Source: Mycoplasmatota bacterium
GTDB lineage: Bacteria; Bacillota_I; Bacilli_A; Izemoplasmatales; Hujiaoplasmataceae
Reading direction: 5' to 3'
DNA: 8,189 bases
NCBI GenBank assembly: GCA_023132365.1
Contig: JAGLYJ010000047.1
Span: forward strand, 1 to 8,189
A program made the translations under genes and the position numbers. Positions within the stretch are counted from its first letter, which is position 1. The number at the start of each line of letters is the position of its first letter. The notes beneath the pieces are model-generated. The model made no database searches, was not told the origin of the DNA, and worked only from the letters and a program-made list of their open reading frames with translations. Positions 1-5,172 of this stretch are shown here, piece after piece.

Positions 1-413
1 TCTTGGTCATTAGAAAAAATTGTTATTTCATCGAATTTATCCTTAAAATGTTTAGCTGCGTAACCAATAATATCATCAGCTTCCATTAGCTCTTGTTGAT
101 AATAATACACGCCTAAAGCGTCCAAATATTCAATCATTAATGGGAACTGCATTACTAATTCAGGTGGTGTTTGCTTTCTAGTTCCTTTATACTCTTTGTA
201 TTCAAGGTGCCTGTGTGTTTTACCCTTTGGATCTAAAGCAACTAAAATATGAGTATACTCATCTTTAACTAACTTAGTCATTGCATGAGCAAAACCAAAA
301 ATACCGTTTGTATAAACTCCATCTTTGTTTTGCATTAAATTCCCAGTATAAGCTGTTGCATAATATGATCTAAAAAGTAGATTGCTAGCATCTATTAATA
401 GTAGTTTCTTCAT
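1..413 (-). CDS. polA: DNA polymerase I, N-terminal 5'-nuclease domain (3' end of gene outside window)
   Basis: Translating the minus strand from the ATG at 413 gives 137 residues with no stop before the window edge. The protein begins MKKLLLIDASNLLFRSYYA, the usual opening of the 5'-3' exonuclease (FEN-like) domain of DNA polymerase I. That domain removes RNA primers and damaged 5' flaps during Okazaki-fragment maturation and repair. Expected metal-binding acidic residues are present: D8, D61 in the ALDPKGK segment, and E111/D113/D114 in EADDIIG. The EYKGTRKQTPPEL block is also typical of PolA. A GGTGA ribosome binding site lies 5 nt before the ATG. The gene follows the coaX terminator, so it probably has its own promoter. 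The polymerase domain is not visible, so a stand-alone 5'-3' exonuclease, as found in mycoplasmas, cannot be excluded, although the sequence style favours full PolA. Confidence 0.88.
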   Translation of the reverse strand, partial: MKKLLLIDASNLLFRSYYATAYTGNLMQNKDGVYTNGIFGFAHAMTKLVKDEYTHILVALDPKGKTHRHLEYKEYKGTRKQTPPELVMQFPLMIEYLDALGVYYYQQELMEADDIIGYAAKHFKDKFDEITIFSNDQ

Positions 414-439
414 TAAATTCACCACACTTTTGTCTATAT

Positions 440-448
440 ATTTTAACA
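440..448 (-). promoter_or_regulatory. Probable extended -10 promoter for polA
   Basis: On the minus strand the sequence reads TGTTAAAAT, an extended -10 element (TG-N-TAAAAT). It lies 27 nt upstream of the polA ATG and just downstream of the coaX terminator. No good -35 box sits at 17 bp; the nearest resemblance, TTGTGC, would need a 19-bp spacer and lies inside the terminator hairpin. An extended -10 can work without a strong -35. The position fits a short 5' leader of about 20 nt. Confidence 0.45.
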
Positions 449-456
449 TATTAGAA

Positions 457-487
457 AGAAAAATGCACAATTTAAGTGCATTTTTCT
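457..487 (-). terminator. Rho-independent terminator after coaX
   Basis: A perfect 12-bp inverted repeat (AGAAAAATGCAC / GTGCATTTTTCT) flanks a 7-nt loop at 469-475. On the minus strand the hairpin starts 17 nt after the coaX stop codon, and its 3' arm runs into TTTTTCTTTCT, a U-rich tail. It closes the pepV-trmB-M42-panT-coaX run and separates it from polA. The stem is A/T-rich at its base with a GTGC core near the loop. Confidence 0.82.
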
Positions 488-503
488 ATATCTCTAATAT
501 ATT

Positions 504-1247
504 TTAATTTTTTTCTAACAATATAAGTAATCCTTTTAAAATAAGTTTGTCATCTATAATCATTTCCTCTTGTGTTAATGGATGTATAATTTTAGAATGA
601 CCACCCGTCAATATTACTTGTAAATCAGGATTATTTAAATCCTTCTTTATTCTTCTAACCATCCCATCAATCATTGATGCATGACCAAATAATAATCCAG
701 ATTTTATACAATCGGCTGAATTTGTACCCAATAATTTTTTGGGTGGTGTCAAATCAATTTGAGGTAACAGTGACGCTTTATTGATTAATGCATTCTTACT
801 AGTTGTTAATCCTGTAGTTATAATAATACCTTTGAGCTTTTTATTTTCTGTATAACAAAATGTAGTTGCTGTACCTAAATCAATAACTAATATCGTTTCA
901 TTATAAATACTAGTTGCTGCAACCGAGTTTCCAATAAAGTCAGAACCAACTTCTTTAGGATTATCAGACATAATCTGGATTCCTGTTTTAACTCCGTGTC
1001 CTAAAAATAATGGTTTTACATTATATTTTTTCTGAAAGAAATCTCTGAAAACTGTATTCAATTCAGGTACTACAGATGCTACCATTGCGCTTGAACAAGA
1101 AGGAATAAAATCTTTTAATATAAGACTGTATTCATCATATGATTTATTCTTTTCTGTGTTTAAGCGAAATACATTATCAATTAGTTTTCCATCTTTTGAT
1201 ATGCCAATTGCGATTGTTGTATTTCCAATATCAATTACTACTTTCAA
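504..1247 (-). CDS. coaX: Type III pantothenate kinase (CoaX)
   Basis: This cytoplasmic ASKHA-fold kinase phosphorylates pantothenate to 4'-phosphopantothenate, the first committed step of coenzyme A synthesis; type III enzymes need a monovalent cation. Numbering from the TTG at 1247 (247 aa, normal length), the visible motifs are the N-terminal phosphate loop VIDIGNTT (5-12), DNPKEVGSD (95-103) with the presumed catalytic Asp103, the second phosphate motif DLGTATT (123-129), LLPQIDLTPP (160-169), ILTGG (212-216) and the C-terminal IDDKLILKGL. Start choice: an in-frame TTG at 1256 would add three residues, but the upstream AAGAGG abuts it directly. The TTG at 1247 has 9-nt spacing and gives the family-like MKVVIDIGNTT. 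The gene begins 1 nt after the panT stop, so the two are translationally coupled. Oddity: the residue after Asp103 is Phe, where many CoaX proteins have Arg (GADR). Family assignment is firm and activity is inferred. Confidence 0.93.
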   Translation of the reverse strand: MKVVIDIGNTTIAIGISKDGKLIDNVFRLNTEKNKSYDEYSLILKDFIPSCSSAMVASVVPELNTVFRDFFQKKYNVKPLFLGHGVKTGIQIMSDNPKEVGSDFIGNSVAATSIYNETILVIDLGTATTFCYTENKKLKGIIITTGLTTSKNALINKASLLPQIDLTPPKKLLGTNSADCIKSGLLFGHASMIDGMVRRIKKDLNNPDLQVILTGGHSKIIHPLTQEEMIIDDKLILKGLLILLEKN

Positions 1248-1248
1248 A

Positions 1249-1896
1249 TTACTCAACCTCTTCTTTAGTAGCGTATTTATCGTTTTTCAAATAATTAGCT
1301 AGGCGTACTACAATAATTGAACCAACTATTGCAGCAACTGCTCCTTCTACAAGTGGAGCAAAAGGTATAACACTATAGAGAATTAAGAACTCTATATATG
1401 GTTTAAATGCTAGGCTTAATGTTTCTATATCCATTACCATCGCAAATGATGTCCATAACATAGTTAACACAAGCAAGGAATGTATTAGAGTTAATATAAA
1501 GAAACTAACACCAACTCCAACATATTTGTTTTTAAATATCTTCACAAAAAATGTAAGCACATCATAAATGACTAGCCCAAATATAAATCTAGGCAGTATA
1601 GCCACCCATGGATATACAAAGAATGGACTAGCATAAATAAATGCAGCTATATTGGCTATAACTCCAAAAGCTAAACCTAAATATATTCCTGTCTTTCGGC
1701 CTAGTAATGCAGCCCCTATAAGTACTGGAACATGTACAATTGTTACTTCTATAGTCGGAGCAATCTTAATAAATCCAATTGTCCCTCCTAACCCGTTTGG
1801 AACTAAACCAAGAACTGCAATTATAGCTATAAACATAGCTAAAATAGTCATTTCTCTTGTTTGTTCTTTTTTTGTAAGAACTTTCTTTTGACTCAT
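1249..1896 (-). CDS. panT: ECF transporter substrate-binding membrane protein, probably pantothenate carrier PanT
   Basis: This 215-aa hydrophobic protein has about six membrane segments (roughly residues 16-35, 49-65, 69-88, 92-116, 126-155 and 172-200). It has a lysine-rich cytoplasmic N terminus and a charged C-terminal tail. The layout, together with segments such as TIVHVPVLIGAALLGRKTG and the PRFIFGL region, fits the S component of energy-coupling-factor vitamin transporters (PF12822-type, PanT-like). Such proteins bind the vitamin and rely on a shared EcfA-EcfA'-EcfT module, which is not in this window. Pantothenate is inferred from the context: the next gene downstream is coaX, 1 nt after this stop, so import and phosphorylation of the same vitamin would be coupled. 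AAAGGA lies about 10 nt before the ATG. The S-component call is strong. The substrate is moderately sure, since S components for other vitamins look similar. Confidence 0.8.
   Translation of the reverse strand: MSQKKVLTKKEQTREMTILAMFIAIIAVLGLVPNGLGGTIGFIKIAPTIEVTIVHVPVLIGAALLGRKTGIYLGLAFGVIANIAAFIYASPFFVYPWVAILPRFIFGLVIYDVLTFFVKIFKNKYVGVGVSFFILTLIHSLLVLTMLWTSFAMVMDIETLSLAFKPYIEFLILYSVIPFAPLVEGAVAAIVGSIIVVRLANYLKNDKYATKEEVE
1257..1262 (-). promoter_or_regulatory. Ribosome binding site deciding the coaX start
   Basis: On the minus strand AAGAGG lies within the last codons of panT. It is immediately adjacent to the TTG at 1256, too close for initiation there, and 9 nt from the TTG at 1247, a normal spacing. 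This supports the shorter CoaX protein and translational coupling to panT. Confidence 0.5.
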
Positions 1897-1917
1897 ATTA
1901 AATTTTTCCTTTCCAAG

Positions 1918-1930
1918 CCACTTTAAGTGG
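1918..1930. repeat. Short inverted repeat upstream of panT
   Basis: CCACTTTAAGTGG is a 13-bp near-perfect palindrome (6-bp arms, 1-bp centre). It lies in the 60-nt gap between the M42 gene and panT, just 5' of the panT ribosome binding site. It could be a small operator or a weak hairpin affecting panT translation. It has no T-tract and is too small to be a convincing terminator. I found no good promoter in the gap, so panT is probably read from the upstream genes. Confidence 0.3.
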
Positions 1931-1956
1931 TCTCATAAGTTTTCTATTTTAAAAAA

Positions 1957-3021
1957 TTAAGCGTTTGATCTAATCTCCTTAATTTTATTAAAATCAATCT
2001 CTTTAAGCATTGCTAGTATTACATTTTTAACAGCTTTCATATCTTCTTTATGAATGACTGAAGTTGTTGAATGAATATATCTTGAAGGCATTCCAATTGT
2101 ACATACTAATACGCCTGAACGAGATAACTGTACAGCAGCTGCATCAGTTCCTCCACGTGATTTGTAATATTGGAATTTTATATTATTTTTCTTCGCTGTT
2201 TCTTCAATGAATTTTTTCATGCCTTGGTGTAAAATTGCTCTTGGATCATAAAATCTAACCATAAATCCTTCTCCAAGTGATCCACCTACATCTGATGTGT
2301 TGAAGGTGTCTTGACATGGTGAACAGTCAACTGCAATAAATAAATCTGGTTTAATCATGAATGAGGATGTTATTGCACCTCTTAAACCAACTTCTTCTTG
2401 CACATTAGCGCCACTATAAAGGCGACAAGCAAGTTCTTCTTTTTTTACAGTTTCCATTATATCTAATGCCATAGCACATCCGAATCTATTATCCCATGCT
2501 TTTGAGAAAATCTTCTTACCATCCACTGACTCAGTATAATTATTTTTAAATACTATTTGTTGTCCAATTTTTAGACCTAATTCTTCGGCATGTTTTTTAT
2601 CATCCGCTCCAATATCTAAGAAGAAATCTTCAAAACTTGAAACTTGCTTTGATGATTGATCTCTTAACAAATGTGGTGGTTTAGAACCTACAACACCAGG
2701 AACATAACTTCCGTCATCTAGTACTACATTCATATATTGAGAAATCATAACTGGAGGATTGATCCCACCAATTGGTATCATCTTTATTGTACCATTATTA
2801 TTTATTTCTTCAACCATAGTTCCAATTTCATCCATATGACCAGCTATCATTACAGTTGGTCCATCAATATTTTTATTTAATACTCCAAATATTGATCCCA
2901 AATTATCTTCAATAATTTCTTCGGATACTTGTTCAAGATGTTTTCTCATATATTTTCTAATATACTTCTCTTGGCCAGAAATTCCTGGTAAATCAACTAA
3001 TTCTCTATAAAATTTCTTCAT
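1957..3021 (-). CDS. M42-family metallo-aminopeptidase (glutamyl aminopeptidase/TET-like)
   Basis: This 354-aa cytoplasmic dinuclear-metal exopeptidase should remove N-terminal residues from peptides. M42 enzymes usually assemble into dodecameric tetrahedral particles. The full ligand set of the family is visible: H62 and D64 in AGHMDEIG, bridging D177 in KAWDNR, catalytic base E209 and ligand E210 in QEEVGLRG, D232 in AVDCSP, and H317 in RYIHS. The insert at about residues 70-165 corresponds to the PDZ-like dimerisation domain. The ATG has a strong TAGGAG site 7 nt upstream, located inside the end of trmB. The reading frame overlaps trmB by 17 nt, so the two are co-translated. Close relatives include Bacillus YtoP and lactococcal PepA (glutamyl aminopeptidase). 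The cellulase/endoglucanase label sometimes given to this family is not supported by these residues. Exact side-chain preference cannot be read from the sequence. Confidence 0.93.
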   Translation of the reverse strand: MKKFYRELVDLPGISGQEKYIRKYMRKHLEQVSEEIIEDNLGSIFGVLNKNIDGPTVMIAGHMDEIGTMVEEINNNGTIKMIPIGGINPPVMISQYMNVVLDDGSYVPGVVGSKPPHLLRDQSSKQVSSFEDFFLDIGADDKKHAEELGLKIGQQIVFKNNYTESVDGKKIFSKAWDNRFGCAMALDIMETVKKEELACRLYSGANVQEEVGLRGAITSSFMIKPDLFIAVDCSPCQDTFNTSDVGGSLGEGFMVRFYDPRAILHQGMKKFIEETAKKNNIKFQYYKSRGGTDAAAVQLSRSGVLVCTIGMPSRYIHSTTSVIHKEDMKAVKNVILAMLKEIDFNKIKEIRSNA

Positions 3022-3670
3022 ATTTATCTCCTATAAATTTTACTTTTTGATAGAAAATACGATTTCCTCTGTTTACAAACTTCATTTCAAATTCCGTCTG
3101 AACATTGGTTTCAGGTAAATTTCTATACAAATCAATAATAATATTCTCAACCTTGTAATTTGATGAACTGTTAAAAGACATCATTGAAAATTCAAATAAA
3201 CTATAATTGTCTGATTTAAATTCAATGTAACCATTATACACTAAAATATTACTGTATCTTTTTAAAAACCTTGAACTGGTTAATCTTTTCTTAGCGTGCC
3301 TTCTTTTTGGCCACGGATCAGAAAAGTTTAAATATATTTTACAAATTTCTTTATTTGCAAATATTTCTTCAATATTTTCAGCATCAACTCTAATCAATCT
3401 AATGTTTTTTAATGGTTCATCTAGTAATTTTTCAATTGCTCGAACAATTACTGAATCAAATTTATCGATACCGATATAATTGATGTTTGGATTCTTTCTA
3501 GCGTGTTCTACAATAAATTTACCTTTGCCACAACCAATCTCTACTTCAATTGGGTTATTATTACCGAAAACGCCATTCCACTTCCCTTTATATTGTTTTG
3601 GTTCTTCTATTATAATATTAGGATTATTCTCAATCAACTCTTTTGCGTGTTTTACATTTCTTAGTCGCAT
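3005..3670 (-). CDS. trmB: tRNA (guanine-N7)-methyltransferase TrmB
   Basis: TrmB uses S-adenosylmethionine to methylate N7 of G46 in the variable loop of tRNA. At 221 aa it has normal length for the single-subunit bacterial enzyme. The Rossmann-fold SAM-binding motif EIGCGKGKF lies at residues 44-52, and the acidic strand end GIDKF at about 67-71. The signature NFSDPWPKRRHAKKRL spans 115-130, with catalytic D118. The C-terminal TEFE tRNA/SAM-binding motif is at 192-195. The ATG has AGGAG 7 nt upstream, embedded in the last codons of pepV, and the gene starts 1 nt after the pepV stop. The 3' end overlaps the M42 gene by 17 nt. This is a housekeeping tRNA-modification gene placed between two peptidases. 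I see no truncation and no missing motif. Confidence 0.96.
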   Translation of the reverse strand: MRLRNVKHAKELIENNPNIIIEEPKQYKGKWNGVFGNNNPIEVEIGCGKGKFIVEHARKNPNINYIGIDKFDSVIVRAIEKLLDEPLKNIRLIRVDAENIEEIFANKEICKIYLNFSDPWPKRRHAKKRLTSSRFLKRYSNILVYNGYIEFKSDNYSLFEFSMMSFNSSSNYKVENIIIDLYRNLPETNVQTEFEMKFVNRGNRIFYQKVKFIGDKYEEIL

Positions 3671-3671
3671 C

Positions 3672-5024
3672 TTATTCTCCTGCTAGAAGTTCAATGCTTT
3701 CTGCATAAATAGCGATTGCTTTAATCATACTTTTAACAATTAGATATTCATTTGGCTGATGAGCTAATTCCTCATCTCCTGGGAATGCAGCGCCGAAAGC
3801 AACGGCTTTAGTTAATTTTCTAGCGTAGGTTCCTCCTCCTATTGTGAATATAGGAGTTTCAGTATCTCCACTGTATTTTTGATACGAACTTAATAAAGAT
3901 TTAATCAATTTATCATCAGGTGAAACATAATGTGGTTTTGAATCCCTAACTTTCTTATATTCAATGCCAAATGGTTTTCCTGCTTCTGACATTTTAGTTT
4001 CTCCAGCTAAGAAGTCATAGTTTTTAGGGTATCTAATATTCAGTCCTAGTTTCAAATTAACACCATCATAATCAATGATAGCAAAATTATTAGTTAATCC
4101 TTTCATCTCTTTATCATAACAAGATAAACCTAATTTGTTTCCAACATTATCAAATGCTACGTATTTATCAATAAATTGAATGAATTTTGCTTCTGAGTGT
4201 TTTTTTAGAAATTGTACCATCAAACTAATTGCATTAACACCAGCATCGGGCATAGCTGCATGAGCGTTTTTGCCAAACACAGTATATTTATTTCCTTCAA
4301 CGTTACCTACGTATTTAAATTCTCCTAAGAAAGCTAAGAATTCCTTCGATAAGTCTTTCTTGAGTATTGCAACACATTTATCAGGAACAACATTATATCT
4401 CTCTCCAGCTTCAATAGATTCAATTAAAGAATCTTCTTCCTTAGCTAGAAAATCATACTCATGAATTCCTTTTTCTCCATAAATTAATGGAAATTCGGCA
4501 TCTGGAGCAAAGCCAATATCTGGCATTTTTTCTTTTTCTAAATATCTAACAATTCCGCGCATACTACTTTCTTCATCGCAACCAAGAATTATTCTGACTT
4601 TCTTATTTAATTTAATACCTTGTTCTTTAATCATTTTTAACGCTAAATAAGCAGCTATTGTTGGCCCTTTATCATCCATAGCTCCTCGAGCATAGATTTT
4701 ACCATCTTTCAATGTAGCTGAGAAAGGTGGAAAATTCCATTTACCACCAGCCGGTACTACGTCTAAATGACCAAGTATTCCAAGGATTTCTTCTCCATGA
4801 CCATATTCTATATGACCAGCATAATTATCTATATTTTTTACTAAGAACCCATCTTGTTTTCCATAGTCAAGCATCATATCTAATGCTTCTCTAATCTCTT
4901 TCCCAAATGGTTCTTCTAAATTATCAGGATCATAAGCATCTAATACCGTTGGTATTTGTAATAGTTTTGTAGTTAATTCTACAAATTCTTTTTCATATTT
5001 TTCTGCAATTTTCATCCAATTCAT
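3672..5024 (-). CDS. pepV: M20-family dipeptidase PepV
   Basis: This cytoplasmic di-zinc dipeptidase cleaves a broad range of Xaa-Xaa dipeptides in the last step of peptide use. From the ATG at 5024 it has 450 residues, close to lactobacillal PepV. The M20 ligands and catalytic residues are all visible: H86 and D88 in LGHLDVVPAG, bridging D117 in RGAMDDKGP, catalytic E151 and ligand E152 in CDEESS, D175 in APDAEFP, and H422 in AHQPNE. The region at about 180-380 forms the lid/dimerisation-like insert. Start choice: a GTG at 5036 would add four residues but overlaps the ribosome binding site, whereas AAGGTG sits 9 nt before the ATG at 5024. It is the first gene of the five-gene run, with trmB starting 1 nt after its stop. 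A probable extended -10 promoter lies just upstream. Succinyl-diaminopimelate desuccinylase (DapE) is a related alternative, but PepV fits better in length and motif context. Confidence 0.93.
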   Translation of the reverse strand: MNWMKIAEKYEKEFVELTTKLLQIPTVLDAYDPDNLEEPFGKEIREALDMMLDYGKQDGFLVKNIDNYAGHIEYGHGEEILGILGHLDVVPAGGKWNFPPFSATLKDGKIYARGAMDDKGPTIAAYLALKMIKEQGIKLNKKVRIILGCDEESSMRGIVRYLEKEKMPDIGFAPDAEFPLIYGEKGIHEYDFLAKEEDSLIESIEAGERYNVVPDKCVAILKKDLSKEFLAFLGEFKYVGNVEGNKYTVFGKNAHAAMPDAGVNAISLMVQFLKKHSEAKFIQFIDKYVAFDNVGNKLGLSCYDKEMKGLTNNFAIIDYDGVNLKLGLNIRYPKNYDFLAGETKMSEAGKPFGIEYKKVRDSKPHYVSPDDKLIKSLLSSYQKYSGDTETPIFTIGGGTYARKLTKAVAFGAAFPGDEELAHQPNEYLIVKSMIKAIAIYAESIELLAGE

Positions 5025-5033
5025 AATATCACG

Positions 5034-5041
5034 CACCTTCC
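5034..5041 (-). promoter_or_regulatory. Ribosome binding site deciding the pepV start
   Basis: GGAAGGTG on the minus strand is the only Shine-Dalgarno-like sequence upstream of pepV. It overlaps the GTG at 5036 and stands 9 nt from the ATG at 5024, so initiation at the ATG is favoured. Confidence 0.55.
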
Positions 5042-5046
5042 ATTCT

Positions 5047-5075
5047 ATTTTATCATATATAGGTGCATTTTTAAA
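5047..5075 (-). promoter_or_regulatory. Probable promoter of the pepV-trmB-M42-panT-coaX run
   Basis: On the minus strand TTTAAA (5070-5075) is followed after 17 bp by TAAAAT (5047-5052), preceded by TG-A to make an extended -10. Transcription would start near 5040, giving a very short leader before the pepV ribosome binding site. The -35 is weak but the extended -10 is good. The downstream genes are spaced at 1 nt, -17 nt, 60 nt and 1 nt, which suggests they share this promoter. Confidence 0.5.
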
Positions 5076-5087
5076 TATAAAATGCGC
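5063..5087. repeat. Imperfect inverted repeat over the pepV -35 region
   Basis: GTGCATTTT (5063-5071) and AAAATGCGC (5079-5087) can pair over 9 bp, with one G-T wobble, around a 7-nt AT centre. The dyad covers the -35 box of the probable pepV promoter and lies 23 bp from the -35 of the divergent ATPase promoter, so it could be an operator. It resembles the arms of the coaX terminator (AAAAATGCAC), but it lacks a T-tract here and lies upstream of the transcribed region. A function is only inferred. Confidence 0.35.
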
Positions 5088-5110
5088 TCAATTTCTTATT
5101 CAGAGAATAT

Positions 5111-5138
5111 TTGACTTTATTTAAATATAAAGTATAAT
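5111..5138 (+). promoter_or_regulatory. Sigma-A-type promoter of the metal ATPase gene
   Basis: TTGACT (5111-5116) and a consensus TATAAT (5133-5138) are separated by 16 bp. This is the best promoter in the window. Transcription should begin around 5145, leaving a leader of about 28 nt before the ATG at 5173. It is divergent from the pepV promoter within the same 136-149-nt intergenic region. Confidence 0.75.
5114..5133. promoter_or_regulatory. Candidate operator between -35 and -10 of the ATPase promoter
   Basis: ACTTTAT (5114-5120) and ATAAAGT (5127-5133) are perfect 7-bp inverted arms around TTAAAT. The 20-bp dyad overlaps the end of the -35 box and the first base of the -10 box, so a protein bound here would block RNA polymerase. 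This arrangement is typical of operators for metal-responsive repressors such as the ArsR/SmtB class. The 16-bp spacer argues against a MerR-type activator, which works at 19-20 bp spacers. No regulator gene is present in the window, so the partner is unknown. Confidence 0.5.
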
Positions 5139-5172
5139 ATATATATAAAAATGACAGTAAAGTTGGTATGCT

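Noticed and set aside
414..503. Small RNA gene between polA and coaX
   Set aside because: The only structured element is the coaX terminator hairpin, and no independent promoter reads into it.
1652..1891. Plus-strand open frame of 79 codons opposite panT
   Set aside because: It is antisense to a well-supported membrane protein gene, has no ribosome binding site and no recognisable domain, and reads as a typical antisense shadow of a hydrophobic gene.
1897..1956. Riboswitch or separate promoter in the gap before panT
   Set aside because: The 60-nt gap is too short for known vitamin riboswitches, and the only dyad is 13 bp. Candidate boxes (CTTAAT/TTATGA) are too poor to call a promoter.
3480..3686. 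Plus-strand open frame of 68 codons opposite trmB
   Set aside because: It runs antisense to conserved trmB motifs, with no initiation signal and no family resemblance.
4270..4464. Plus-strand open frame of 64 codons opposite pepV
   Set aside because: It is antisense to the PepV insert region with no start signal and no independent evidence.
5111..5138. MerR-type activator promoter for the ATPase
   Set aside because: MerR-type promoters have an overlong 19-20-bp spacer. Here the spacer is 16 bp, and both boxes are close enough to consensus to work without an activator.
5151..5172. Earlier ATGs (5151 and 5168) as possible ATPase starts or a leader peptide
   Set aside because: Both are out of frame with the ATPase. 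A frame from 5151 would overlap the ATPase start, and neither ATG has a Shine-Dalgarno sequence.
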